This document shows, piece by piece, positions 8,346-17,129 of a stretch of DNA of 64,000 bases. Numbering within the stretch: the first letter of the stretch is position 1; each line of letters begins with the position of its first letter. Source of the DNA: an uncultured Roseobacter sp. (GTDB taxonomy: Bacteria > Pseudomonadota > Alphaproteobacteria > Rhodobacterales > Rhodobacteraceae); the NCBI RefSeq assembly GCF_947492555.1, contig NZ_CANLNE010000002.1, positions 735,501 through 799,500 on the forward strand, given 5' to 3'. The notes beneath the pieces are model-generated. The model was not told the origin of the DNA. It saw only the letters and a program-made list of their open reading frames with translations, and did not search any database. The translations under genes were made by a program, and so were the position numbers.

Positions 8346-9178
8346 AATACGGTATTCACGCCGGTCTCTGGCAGGCCCGATGGACGGACGAGATTACCCC
8401 GATCCTGAAAATCGTGGCTGATCTCGGGTTTGACGGCATCGAGGTGTCGCTCTTGGGGATGACGGATGAAAAGGCCGTGGCGCTGGGTAAGGCGGTACGG
8501 GATCACGGGCTGGAGGTCACCTGCTCCGATGGGCTGGCGCCAGATAAGGACATCACCTCTGAGGATGCCGATGCCCGCGCGGCGGGGGTCGCCTACCTGA
8601 AATGGGCCATTGAAACCACGGCCCGAATTGGCTCCCACGGATTGGCGGGGGTGGTGTTTGCGCCCTGGGGCCAGTTCGATCCGCTGAACAAGCCTGTGCG
8701 GGCCGCCCGATCCGCCGAGGCGTTGGGATCTCTGCACGAAACCCTGGTGGCGCAGGATGTTACGCTCGGAATTGAAATGCTCAACCGGTTCGAGACGGAT
8801 CTGGTCAACACAGCCGCAGAAGCCGTCAGCATTGCCAATGCGTCAGGGTCCGACCGGGTGGGCGTCTTGCTGGACACTTTCCACCTCAACATCGAAGAAA
8901 AGAATATCCGGGCGGCCATCGCCAGCGCCAAGGGAAAGCTGGTGCATTTCCATGTGTCCGACAACGACCGTGGCGTGCCGGGATCGGGCCATATCCCCTG
9001 GGATCGGGTCAAAGCCGGTCTGGAAGACGCGGGCTATAAGGACTGGATCGTCGCAGAGATGTTCGTGATCGCGGGCAACCCCGCCAGTGCGGATCTGAAC
9101 ATCTGGCGGCACATTGAACCCGATGCAACGGATGCGGCCCGTCGTGCGCTGGCCTTCATGAAGAGTACTTTCGGATGA
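8342..9178 (+). CDS. TIM-barrel sugar isomerase/epimerase
   Basis: The 278-residue protein matches the xylose-isomerase-like (AP endonuclease 2) superfamily, closest in pattern to ketose 3-epimerases. The metal ligands expected for that family are visible: Glu in GIEMLNRFE, Asp in LLDTFHLNIEE, His in VHFHVSDNDRG and Glu in VAEMF. The downstream SGHIPWD stretch is also typical. It would interconvert a ketose or keto-acid sugar released earlier in the pathway. It overlaps the phosphorylase gene by ATGA and the dhaL-like gene by ATGA, so it is translationally coupled on both sides. Confidence 0.8.
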   Translation: MKYGIHAGLWQARWTDEITPILKIVADLGFDGIEVSLLGMTDEKAVALGKAVRDHGLEVTCSDGLAPDKDITSEDADARAAGVAYLKWAIETTARIGSHGLAGVVFAPWGQFDPLNKPVRAARSAEALGSLHETLVAQDVTLGIEMLNRFETDLVNTAAEAVSIANASGSDRVGVLLDTFHLNIEEKNIRAAIASAKGKLVHFHVSDNDRGVPGSGHIPWDRVKAGLEDAGYKDWIVAEMFVIAGNPASADLNIWRHIEPDATDAARRALAFMKSTFG

Positions 9179-9696
9179 AAGAGTTTCTCGCCCTCTGCGT
9201 CACCCGGTTTGAAGCGCTTGAGCGGGAGTTGAATAAGCTTGATGCGGCCACCGGCGATGGGGATCACGGGACGACCATCCTGAAGGGATTGCGCGCCGCA
9301 GCAGCAGTCGACGGTGCGCCAGACAAGGCGTTTCGCAAGGCGGCAGGCGGTGCGTCCGGCTCGCTCTTTGCGCAGATCATCGCGGCGTTGGAAAAGGCGG
9401 CCGACGGCACATCTTTGGGTGAGGCACTGTCGCAGGCGGCGGATCGGATCGCGATGCTGGGGCAGGCAAAACCGGGGGAAAAAACAATGCTGGACGCGCT
9501 GATCCCCGCTGCCGGGGCGACCTCCCCTGATGAGGCTGCGCAAGCCGCCGCCACAGGCCGGGATGCCACGCGGGATATGCCCGCCAAACGGGGCCGCGCC
9601 AGATATGTGGAGGGCGCAGGCGTTGGCCACATTGATGCCGGTGCCACCTCAGTGGCCGAGCTGCTGGCGATTTTTGCCGAATGGAGGCGCATGTGA
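9175..9696 (+). CDS. dhaL: DhaL-like dihydroxyacetone kinase nucleotide-binding subunit
   Basis: The 173-residue protein has the aspartate cluster that binds Mg-nucleotide in DhaL (LDAATGDGDHG, about residues 22-32), then GEKTMLDAL and a C-terminal GRARYVEGAGVGHIDAGA. DhaL and DhaK together phosphorylate dihydroxyacetone or related four-carbon ketoses. No DhaM phosphotransferase subunit or PTS gene is present here, so either ATP is used directly, as in newer tetrulose kinases, or DhaM is elsewhere. The gene is separate from dhaK, unlike the fused ATP-dependent enzymes. Confidence 0.8.
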   Translation: MKEFLALCVTRFEALERELNKLDAATGDGDHGTTILKGLRAAAAVDGAPDKAFRKAAGGASGSLFAQIIAALEKAADGTSLGEALSQAADRIAMLGQAKPGEKTMLDALIPAAGATSPDEAAQAAATGRDATRDMPAKRGRARYVEGAGVGHIDAGATSVAELLAIFAEWRRM

Positions 9697-10709
9697 AGAA
9701 ACTCTTCAACACCAGGGAGCGGATGCCGGACGACATGATCGACGGTTTTGTCATGGCCTATCCGGATATCGTGTGCCGGGGGGATGACCCGCGCGTGGTA
9801 CGCCGTAAAAACCTGCGCACGAAGGAAGGCAAGGTCGCGTTGCTCATCGGCAATGGCTGCGGGCATGAACCCATCGCCATGGGGTTTGTGGGGGATGGTT
9901 TGCTGGACGCCAATGTTGTCGGCGATGTTTTCGCAGCCCCATCGCCCGATGCGATCCTTGAAGGGATCGAAGAGGTCTGCGGCGATGCGGGCGCCGTCCT
10001 GCTGATCTCGCGCCACGAAGGCGATGTGATCAACGGCAATGCCACCTCCCTGATGGCGCAGGATGATGGGCTGAACGTGCAGCCCTTGCTGATGTATGAC
10101 GATATTTCGTCAGCACCCAAAGGGCAGGAGGAGGAGCGCCGCGGTGCTGCGGGCACCATGTTCATCTATAAAATCCTTGGGGCTGCGGCAGAAGAGGGGA
10201 TGGGGATCGATGATCTGATGACCCTTGGCGCCGAGGTTCGCTCCGCCACGCGGACATTGGGTGCTGCTGTCTCGCCCGGTGTGTCGCCGCTGACCGGCGA
10301 GTTGATGTTTACCCTGCCCGAGGATGAGGTCTTCATCGGCATGGGGGTGCATGGCGAACCTGGCGTCGGTCGCCGGAAGGTCGGGCCAGTGAAGGACCTT
10401 GTGGCCTATATGCTGGGTGAACTGCTGGAGGATCGCGCGATCAAGGCAGGCACGCCGACGGTCGTTCTGGTCAACGGCGCGGGAGGTACCACGATGATGG
10501 AACTGCTGACGATCTATGGCGAGGTGCACAGGCAGTTGGGCGAGAAGGGGATTGAACCTGTCTCTCCCATGATCGGGTCCTATTCCACCACGCAGGAAAT
10601 GGGCGGGTTCTCCATCTCACTCTTTACGCCAACACCGCAGATGCTCGCGCTGTGGCGCGCCCCGCATAAGGCGCCTCATTTTCCGCACATCACCGCACAG
10701 GGGGGCTGA
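9693..10709 (+). CDS. dhaK: DhaK-like dihydroxyacetone/tetrulose kinase substrate-binding subunit
   Basis: The 338-residue product shows the DhaK landmarks: GNGCGHEPIAMGFVG near residue 50, where the usual GGGSGHEP is altered, and the histidine that covalently binds the ketose in FIGMGVHGEPG near residue 215. GTG 9693 is chosen as the start because GGAGG lies six bases upstream, the product then begins MKKLFN as family members do, and it overlaps the dhaL stop. The atypical NGCGHEP loop and the neighbourhood suggest a substrate other than dihydroxyacetone, such as a tetrulose or longer ketose. Confidence 0.8.
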   Translation: MKKLFNTRERMPDDMIDGFVMAYPDIVCRGDDPRVVRRKNLRTKEGKVALLIGNGCGHEPIAMGFVGDGLLDANVVGDVFAAPSPDAILEGIEEVCGDAGAVLLISRHEGDVINGNATSLMAQDDGLNVQPLLMYDDISSAPKGQEEERRGAAGTMFIYKILGAAAEEGMGIDDLMTLGAEVRSATRTLGAAVSPGVSPLTGELMFTLPEDEVFIGMGVHGEPGVGRRKVGPVKDLVAYMLGELLEDRAIKAGTPTVVLVNGAGGTTMMELLTIYGEVHRQLGEKGIEPVSPMIGSYSTTQEMGGFSISLFTPTPQMLALWRAPHKAPHFPHITAQGG

Positions 10710-10712
10710 ACC

Positions 10713-11615
10713 ATGGCGGACAGGATTCATGGCGTGGCGGTCGATGCCGGAAGCGGGCTGGAGGCCAGCATTCGTGAGGCGCGCGGCCCCCGCGCCCAGC
10801 CCGACGATTTGCTGACGTTCAAACGGGCCGTACTGGAAACCCTGGGGCCGGATGCCACGACGGTTCTGGTCGACGCCACCTGCGGGCCTGATTTGCTGCA
10901 CAGCTATCCCGATGGCTGCGCCCGGATGCTGGCCTTCGAGGCGGACGTCTATCACATTTCGGACGCGGACCGGATCACGGTATTACCCCGCAACTTCATT
11001 GTTGATGACTATCCGGCAATGGGCGTGGAGCAGCTGAAATTCTTCATGTATTACGCGCCGGATGATGACCCGGAGCTGAACGCCCGCAAGCAGGATCTTG
11101 TGGCCGATATCGGGGGCCGATGTCGCGCGGCGGGCATCCGGTATCTGATGGAGCCGCTGGTGTATCACCCGGACCTTGCGGCGGGCACTGCGGAATACGC
11201 CGCGCAAAAACCCGATCTGGTGCGGCGCGCGACGGACGTTTTTGCGGACCCTCGATTTCAAGTGGACGTTCTGAAAGTCGAAATTCCTGTGGATCTGTCT
11301 TTTGTGGAGGGCTTTGGCACGGCACAGATGACACGTGCACAGGCGTTGGAGGCGTTCCGCAATGCCGCCGTGGCGGCAAACGGGATTGATCTTGTATACC
11401 TCAGCGCGGGCGTGTCCTTTGACTGGTTCGAGGCGTCCTTGAAACTGGCGGTGGAGGCGGGTGTCGATTTTTCCGGGTTCATGTGCGGGCGGGCGATCTG
11501 GTCGGATGGCGTCGCGATTTTTGGCGCCGAGGGCGAGGGCGCATTGCGGGCGTGGTTGCAGGACACCGGCAGGATGCGTCTGCATCGGCTGATTACGGCT
11601 TTGGAGGAGGGATAG
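10713..11615 (+). CDS. DeoC/LacD-family class I aldolase
   Basis: The 300-residue TIM-barrel protein resembles tagatose-1,6-bisphosphate aldolase LacD. Visible features include FEADVYHISDADRITVLP early on, YLMEPLVYH in the middle and a candidate Schiff-base lysine in VDVLKVEIPVD. It should cleave the phosphorylated ketose produced by the DhaKL-like kinase into a C3 unit plus an aldehyde or second C3 unit. It sits three bases after dhaK and directly abuts the following SDR gene. The exact phosphosugar is unknown. Confidence 0.75.
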   Translation: MADRIHGVAVDAGSGLEASIREARGPRAQPDDLLTFKRAVLETLGPDATTVLVDATCGPDLLHSYPDGCARMLAFEADVYHISDADRITVLPRNFIVDDYPAMGVEQLKFFMYYAPDDDPELNARKQDLVADIGGRCRAAGIRYLMEPLVYHPDLAAGTAEYAAQKPDLVRRATDVFADPRFQVDVLKVEIPVDLSFVEGFGTAQMTRAQALEAFRNAAVAANGIDLVYLSAGVSFDWFEASLKLAVEAGVDFSGFMCGRAIWSDGVAIFGAEGEGALRAWLQDTGRMRLHRLITALEEG

Positions 11616-12380
11616 ATGCTTTTGAACGGCAAGATTGCGATCGTTACCGGCGGCTCCAGCGGCAATGGCCGCGCCATCGCTGAAGGGTTCGCCCGTCAAG
11701 GGGCCAGGGTGATCGTCGCGGATCTGGATGAGGTCGGTCGGGAGGGTGGCGCACCCACCGCAGAGGCCATCAATGCGCAATTCCCGGCCATGGCAAAGTT
11801 CGTCGCCTGCGATGTCAGCAAGGTCGATCAGCTGGAAGCTCTGGTGGCGGAGGCCGAAGCCTGGGGCGGCTTGGATATCATGGTGAACAACGCCGGTATC
11901 CTGCAAAAGGAACCCATTCTGGAAGCGACCGAGGCAACCTTTCACCGCATGCAGGACGTGAATGTCAAAAGCGTTTTCTTTGGCTCCCAGATGGCGGCGC
12001 GGGCCATGGTGAAACGTAAAAGCGGGGTGATCATCAACATGTGTTCGATTGCCGGGATGCGGGGCACTGGCGGCTTTTCGCACTACAATATGTCCAAGGG
12101 GGCTGTACGTCTGTTGACCTACTCACTGGCTGATGAGCTTGGGCCGATGGGCATCCGGGTGAACAACGTGAACCCTGGCATCATGCGCACGCAGATGAAC
12201 ATCGAGGATGATCCGGTGATCGGGACGGAGACCGGCGAAGGATATCTGGACATGATCCCGGCCCGACGCTGGGGCGAGCCCGAAGAAGTCGCGGATGCCT
12301 GCATTTACCTCGCCTCCGATCTGGCCAAATATGTGATGGGCACGTCACTGGTTGTGGATGGCGGGTACCTGAGAATCTGA
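11616..12380 (+). CDS. short-chain dehydrogenase/reductase
   Basis: A classical 254-residue SDR: nucleotide-binding VTGGSSGNGRAIA at residues 9-21, NNAGI near residue 90 and the YNMSKGA catalytic Tyr/Lys near residue 155. The usual TGxxxGxG loop is intact. It probably oxidises or reduces a sugar or polyol hydroxyl in this pathway. GGAGGAG precedes ATG at good distance. SDR substrate range cannot be predicted from the sequence. Confidence 0.85.
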   Translation: MLLNGKIAIVTGGSSGNGRAIAEGFARQGARVIVADLDEVGREGGAPTAEAINAQFPAMAKFVACDVSKVDQLEALVAEAEAWGGLDIMVNNAGILQKEPILEATEATFHRMQDVNVKSVFFGSQMAARAMVKRKSGVIINMCSIAGMRGTGGFSHYNMSKGAVRLLTYSLADELGPMGIRVNNVNPGIMRTQMNIEDDPVIGTETGEGYLDMIPARRWGEPEEVADACIYLASDLAKYVMGTSLVVDGGYLRI

Positions 12381-12390
12381 GGGCAAAATC

Positions 12391-13812
12391 ATGAAACTTG
12401 GTCTGATCCGCGCGTCCCTGCCGAGCTATTTTCCCGAAAAACACGGGGTATGGGCCGCTGCTGAAACCGCCCTGACAACCCTATGTGCCGATGAAGGTGC
12501 CGAGATTTACGTGCATGCCGACACGCCCATGGATGCGCGGGATACGGACAGGGCCCTTGCCGCATGCAGGGCGCAAGGGGTTGATTTTGTTCTGCTCCTG
12601 CATGGCGGTTTCACCATGGGCGATGTCGCCCGCACGGTAGCGGCATCCGAATTCCGCTGTGGCTTCTGGTCGGTGCCGGAACCGGTGCGCACCGGAGATG
12701 TGCAGCTTAACAACTTCGTCTCGCTCAACATGTCGATGTCGATTGCGCGCCAGGTGCGCGACCTCTCTGCCCGGCCTGTGCAATGGTACCACGGCGCGCC
12801 GGAAAGTGCCGCTTTGCAAGATCGCCTGCGCTGCACGCTGCGGGCGCTCAAGGCGGCGCAGTCTCTGAAAGGCGCGCGGATCGGCGTGATTGGCGGGTTG
12901 GCCATGACGTTCTACAACATGGAGGTGTCGACATCGGAACTGCGCGCGCGACTTGGCGTCGATGTCGCCCACCATGATATGCATGAACTGACCGCGCGGA
13001 TGGCCACGTTGGACCCAGATCTTGTCGCCGCTGAGGTGGCAGAGATGGCCAGCGCCGCCGAAGTCTCCGGCGTGTCCGAGGATCAGATGGCGCTCACGGC
13101 TCGCGCGGCCCTGGCGCTTGCGGAGATGGCCGAGGCGGGGGGATATTCGGCGCTAGCGGTCAGTGACTGGCCTGCGTTGCAGGATGACCCGGGCATGCAC
13201 CCCGGGGCTGCGTTTACGTGGCTGGAGGAACGTCACAACCTGCCCGTCGCGTCCGAAGGTGACGTGCTGGGCGCGGTCACACAGCTAATCGCCACATCTG
13301 TGACAGGGCGGGTTGGCTACCTGCTGGACATGACGGAGCCTGATCTGGAGAGCGGACAGCTTTTGATGTGGCATGGCGGTGGCGGCCCCTTGTATCTGGC
13401 TGATGAGGCGGGGGCGCAATGGATCAATCACCCGATGATCGGGCGCGGCACGGAGGTTGGCCCGGTCTATGGCGCGATCAGCGATCTGGTCTTCCGCGAC
13501 GGACCCGTCACGGTATTTCGGGTGGCGCGGAACGCAAGCGCCTTCTTTGGCATGACCGCGCAGGTCTCGGGTCGTGATCCGAGTGGCTTCACAGGCTGTC
13601 GCGGGTGGCTGGACAGTTTCGAGATCGACGGGCAAGATGCGGATCTGGAAGATGTCGTGGCCAGCGTGATGGCGCATGGGTTGGAGCATCATTTCGTACT
13701 GGTGCCCGGCAATGTCGTGGGCATCCTGACGGAATTCGCGTCGTGGACGGGCATGGACATATTGGGACGGGTCCCGATGCGCGGGCATCTGGACAGGCGC
13801 GACTTTACGTAG
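12391..13812 (+). CDS. L-fucose/L-arabinose isomerase-like protein
   Basis: The 473-residue protein has the layout of the fucose/arabinose isomerase superfamily. An N-terminal Rossmann-like half contains a GARIGVIGGLAMTFYNME stretch near residue 165, and the C-terminal part contains MWHGGGGPLYLA near 330 and GLEHHFVLVPGN near 440, where metal-site Glu/His residues are expected. It would isomerise an aldose and a ketose, supplying the ketose for the kinase and aldolase encoded upstream. It is the last gene of the + operon; its 3' end overlaps the convergent nucleoside hydrolase gene by eight bases. Confidence 0.7.
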   Translation: MKLGLIRASLPSYFPEKHGVWAAAETALTTLCADEGAEIYVHADTPMDARDTDRALAACRAQGVDFVLLLHGGFTMGDVARTVAASEFRCGFWSVPEPVRTGDVQLNNFVSLNMSMSIARQVRDLSARPVQWYHGAPESAALQDRLRCTLRALKAAQSLKGARIGVIGGLAMTFYNMEVSTSELRARLGVDVAHHDMHELTARMATLDPDLVAAEVAEMASAAEVSGVSEDQMALTARAALALAEMAEAGGYSALAVSDWPALQDDPGMHPGAAFTWLEERHNLPVASEGDVLGAVTQLIATSVTGRVGYLLDMTEPDLESGQLLMWHGGGGPLYLADEAGAQWINHPMIGRGTEVGPVYGAISDLVFRDGPVTVFRVARNASAFFGMTAQVSGRDPSGFTGCRGWLDSFEIDGQDADLEDVVASVMAHGLEHHFVLVPGNVVGILTEFASWTGMDILGRVPMRGHLDRRDFT

Positions 13813-14884
13813 CTGCCGCGGCAAGCTTGTCGTAGAAATCGAGGAAAATCTCATCGCGCTGCACGTCGTGCGCTTCGCGCATCTGGTGACGGTTTGCATC
13901 CCTTTGCCAATACAATTCGGCGTCCAGAATAGGCGACTGCGTCAGGTGTGTCGGCACCCAGTCCGGATTGATCAGCCAGGCAATGTTGATGATGTCCCAG
14001 ATCACCCAGGTGCGCCGTTCCCTGTCCGAGATCGCAAACATGTCGTGCAGCGGGTTGTGGGTGTAGATGTGATACAGGTAATCGCCAATCGCCCCGCGCC
14101 CTTTGACAAACTGCGCCATCTCTGGCCGCGAAATCTTCAGCTGCGCGCCGACGTGATAACCGGGCAGATAGACATGCGGCACGCCGCTGTCGAAAATGAT
14201 GCGCGAGGCATGCACGTCCTGTACTAGGTTCAGCGACGGACGGTTGCAATGCGGGGCCGACGAGGGGTAGGCCGATGTCCAGATCACAACAATACGCTCC
14301 CGTATCTCCGGCGCTTTCAGCAACGCGCTTGCGATATTCGTCACACAACCCATGGCCGCGATGTAAAGCGGCGCATCACCGGTTTTGGCAAGGCGGATGA
14401 TGGTGTCGACGGCATCGGAGTCCACCACGTCCTCCGGATGTTGCATATAGCGTTGCGCACCGTTGAAGACCTTGCCCTCTGCGGAAATCCCAAGCTTTTC
14501 GTAGATGGTGCAAATCTCTGCATAGCTGAGATCCATACCTTCTGCAGGCCCGACAAATGCCAGATCCGCGGCGCGCCGACCTTGCCCATGCAACCGGTCG
14601 AGCCATCCCTGAAACCCGCCCACCAGATGCTCGTCGCGGGCCGTGCCTTCTTCCAGGGCCCGCTCCGCAGCCAAAAGCTCCGGCTGATGGTGGGCGAAGG
14701 AAAACGGCACGGCCGTGACCGCTTCAACCATCATATGCTCCGGCGACAGCAGCGCCCAGGCAATCGCGAACTGGTCGTCGATTTCATTGGCGGCATCGGT
14801 GTCGATCAGCAACCGAACCGGCCCGCCGTGTGGCAGTGACAGGCGATCCTGCATAAAGGCGGGGGGGAGCGGTGAAAAGCTCAT
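13805..14884 (-). CDS. inosine-uridine-type nucleoside hydrolase
   Basis: The 359-residue protein has the hallmark calcium-binding aspartate motif of nucleoside hydrolases, LLIDTDAANEIDDQFAIAWAL near residue 25, plus an AAMGCVTNIASAL strand near residue 170. These enzymes hydrolyse the N-glycosidic bond of nucleosides to a free sugar and base. Together with the phosphorylase on the other operon it gives two routes for opening a nucleoside-like substrate, which is the best clue to what the locus consumes. It lies 12 bases downstream of the GntR gene. Confidence 0.85.
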   Translation of the reverse strand: MSFSPLPPAFMQDRLSLPHGGPVRLLIDTDAANEIDDQFAIAWALLSPEHMMVEAVTAVPFSFAHHQPELLAAERALEEGTARDEHLVGGFQGWLDRLHGQGRRAADLAFVGPAEGMDLSYAEICTIYEKLGISAEGKVFNGAQRYMQHPEDVVDSDAVDTIIRLAKTGDAPLYIAAMGCVTNIASALLKAPEIRERIVVIWTSAYPSSAPHCNRPSLNLVQDVHASRIIFDSGVPHVYLPGYHVGAQLKISRPEMAQFVKGRGAIGDYLYHIYTHNPLHDMFAISDRERRTWVIWDIINIAWLINPDWVPTHLTQSPILDAELYWQRDANRHQMREAHDVQRDEIFLDFYDKLAAAAT

Positions 14885-14896
14885 GGGCGGGTCTCC

Positions 14897-15643
14897 TCAG
14901 ACGTGGCGTGGCGTGCGGGCGGATTGGGACAGGTTGAAACTGACGGACCCGGCGCGAAAGACGTCTTCGTGAAAGACCATGCGCCCGGTGTCATCAAAGG
15001 CAGAACAGGCCTGTTTCAACAGGGGCTGTCCGGGCTCGATCTGGAAGGTCTCCGCCATGGTGTCATCGGCCAGAATGGGGCTGATGTCTTCGCAAGCCGC
15101 AGACCAGTCCAACCCGAAACGTGCGCTGAGGATGCGTAGGATGGATTGTTCGGGGCCGCGTTCCGGGAAGTCTTCGGGCTTGGCATCCTTGAGCAGCGCG
15201 CGGGGGGCATAGGTCATCACCAGCATGCTTGGCTTGTCATCGACCAGCCGGAGGCGGACCACGCGGCTGATTTCGGTGCCCTGCATCTCCTTGGGCAGGT
15301 CTGCGGTTTCCGGCGCGCCGGGGGCAAAGTGATCCAGCGACATGAAGCGGGAGGAGGGGTCGTGCCCCGCGCGCAGCATCGCATCGGTGAAAGATGTCAG
15401 GCAGGTGTCGGAGGCGGGCGACAGGGTCAGCACCCGGTAGCCGCTGCCTTGCTTGCTTTCGACGTAGCCATCCTGCACCAGCATGTCCAAGGCTCGTCGG
15501 ATCGTCACGCGGCTCACTGAAAAATGCGTGGCCAGTTCGCTTTCGGTCGGCATGCGCCCGCCCACAGGGTACCGCCCCGCCTTGAGACGCTGGAGGATCA
15601 CGCGGTACGCATGTTCGTACTTCGGTTGCGTTTCTGATTGCAT
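14897..15643 (-). CDS. GntR-family repressor with UTRA ligand domain
   Basis: The 248-residue product has a winged helix-turn-helix (MPTESELATHFSVSRVTIRRAL, about residues 31-52) followed by VESKQGSGYRVL and a C-terminal UTRA domain of the HutC/FarR subgroup. Binding of a pathway sugar or sugar phosphate to UTRA should release DNA. I prefer the second in-frame ATG (15643), nine bases after AAGGGG; the first ATG (15652) abuts that element. It probably binds the two TTGTANATACAA repeats at 3375 and 20407, controlling both operons and itself. It sits within the - operon between the aldehyde dehydrogenase and hydrolase genes. Confidence 0.85.
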   Translation of the reverse strand: MQSETQPKYEHAYRVILQRLKAGRYPVGGRMPTESELATHFSVSRVTIRRALDMLVQDGYVESKQGSGYRVLTLSPASDTCLTSFTDAMLRAGHDPSSRFMSLDHFAPGAPETADLPKEMQGTEISRVVRLRLVDDKPSMLVMTYAPRALLKDAKPEDFPERGPEQSILRILSARFGLDWSAACEDISPILADDTMAETFQIEPGQPLLKQACSAFDDTGRMVFHEDVFRAGSVSFNLSQSARTPRHV

Positions 15644-15656
15644 GGATACCATCCCC

Positions 15657-17129
15657 TTATCCGACCCAGACGCTTTTGGTCTGACTATAGAGCGCGATGG
15701 CGTCCTTGCCCATTTCGCGCCCGTAGCCTGATTGTTTCACACCGCCAAAGGGCGAGGCGGCATCCGTCTCCCCCCAACAGTTTACCCAGACCGTTCCAGC
15801 CTGCAGGGCGTCGGCAAACCGCCTGACGCGCGTCACATCCTGCGACCAAAGGCCCGCCGCCAGCCCGTAGTCCGACTTGTTGGCCCGGGCCAGCACGTCG
15901 GCGTCGTCGGTGAACTTCAAAATCGACAGGACAGGGCCAAAGACTTCTTCCCGCGCGATGGTCATCCTATCCTCAACCTCGGTGATCAGCGTCGGCGGGA
16001 TGAACCAGCCCTCGCCCTGCGCCCGCGCGCCGCCGATCTGCACCGTCGCGCCCTGCTGTTGGCTGGTCTCGACATGGCCAAGGATCATGGTCATCTGTTT
16101 TTGACTGATCACCGGGCCCAGATCATGGCCGGGTTCTTCAAGGCCGGGTCCAACGCTGACTTCTCGCGCCAGCGCGGTCAGACCATCCACCACCTGATCA
16201 TACACCCTGTCATGCACGTAGAGTCGCGCCCCCGCCGTGCAGCTTTGCCCGTTGTTGCCGAAATTCGCCCAGAAGGCACCGGGAATGGCGCGGGACAGAT
16301 CGGCATCCGGGAAGATGATATTGGCCGCCTTGCCGCCCAGTTCCAGCGAAAGCTTTTTGAGATTGCCGGCAGAGGCCTTGACGATCTCGCGGCCCGTGCG
16401 CGTGCTGCCGGTAAATCCGATTTTTGCGACGTCTTTATGCGCTGCCAGTGCCGCGCCCGCATCATGGCCATAGCCGGGCACGACGTTCAAAACGCCTTCC
16501 GGCAGGCCCGCTTCCAATGCCAGATCGGCCAGATAGAGCGCCGAGAGCGGTGTTTCTTCTGAGGGTTTCAGCACGATGGTGTTGCCTGCGGCCAGGGCGG
16601 GCGCGAGTTTCCAGGCGGCCATCAGCAAAGGGTAGTTCCATGGGGTGATCAACCCGCAGACACCCACCGGCTCAATGCGTGTGTAATTCAAGCGGTCGGG
16701 TGTGCTGACCGGGATTGTCGCGCCTTCGATCTTATCCGGCCAGCCCGCGAAATACCGGAAGTGACGCGCAGACCAATGCGCATCAACATCCCGTGCGGTT
16801 GCGTATGGTTTTCCGTTGTCGAGCGCGTCGAGCTGCCCGAAAATCGGTGCGCGCTCTTCGATCAGATCGGCCAGTCGCCACAGAATGCGACCCCGGTCAT
16901 GGGGCATCATCCGGCCCCATGGCCCGCCCTCAAAGGCCCGTGTCGCCGCCTGAACCGCAAGATCAATCTCCGGCGATCCTGCCCGCGCCACCTCGGCCAG
17001 AGGACGCCCGGTCGACGGGTTGATCACCGCCAGTGTTTGCGCGGTATCGCAGCGCTTGCCCCCGATCCGGAGCGCCTGTTTGGCCTCGATGAAGGCGGCA
17101 ACCTCTGGCAAGAGCGGGGTCATCTTCAT
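15657..17129 (-). CDS. NAD(P)-dependent aldehyde dehydrogenase
   Basis: A standard 490-residue aldehyde dehydrogenase. The catalytic cysteine is in GNNGQSCTAGAR near residue 300, the general-base glutamate in LELGGKAANIIF near residue 265, and the cofactor-binding strand in FTGSTRTGREI near residue 240. It could oxidise an aldehyde released by the aldolase of the convergent operon to a carboxylic acid, which the neighbouring acyl-CoA synthetase would then activate. Its start overlaps the synthetase stop by ATGA. Confidence 0.9.
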   Translation of the reverse strand: MKMTPLLPEVAAFIEAKQALRIGGKRCDTAQTLAVINPSTGRPLAEVARAGSPEIDLAVQAATRAFEGGPWGRMMPHDRGRILWRLADLIEERAPIFGQLDALDNGKPYATARDVDAHWSARHFRYFAGWPDKIEGATIPVSTPDRLNYTRIEPVGVCGLITPWNYPLLMAAWKLAPALAAGNTIVLKPSEETPLSALYLADLALEAGLPEGVLNVVPGYGHDAGAALAAHKDVAKIGFTGSTRTGREIVKASAGNLKKLSLELGGKAANIIFPDADLSRAIPGAFWANFGNNGQSCTAGARLYVHDRVYDQVVDGLTALAREVSVGPGLEEPGHDLGPVISQKQMTMILGHVETSQQQGATVQIGGARAQGEGWFIPPTLITEVEDRMTIAREEVFGPVLSILKFTDDADVLARANKSDYGLAAGLWSQDVTRVRRFADALQAGTVWVNCWGETDAASPFGGVKQSGYGREMGKDAIALYSQTKSVWVG

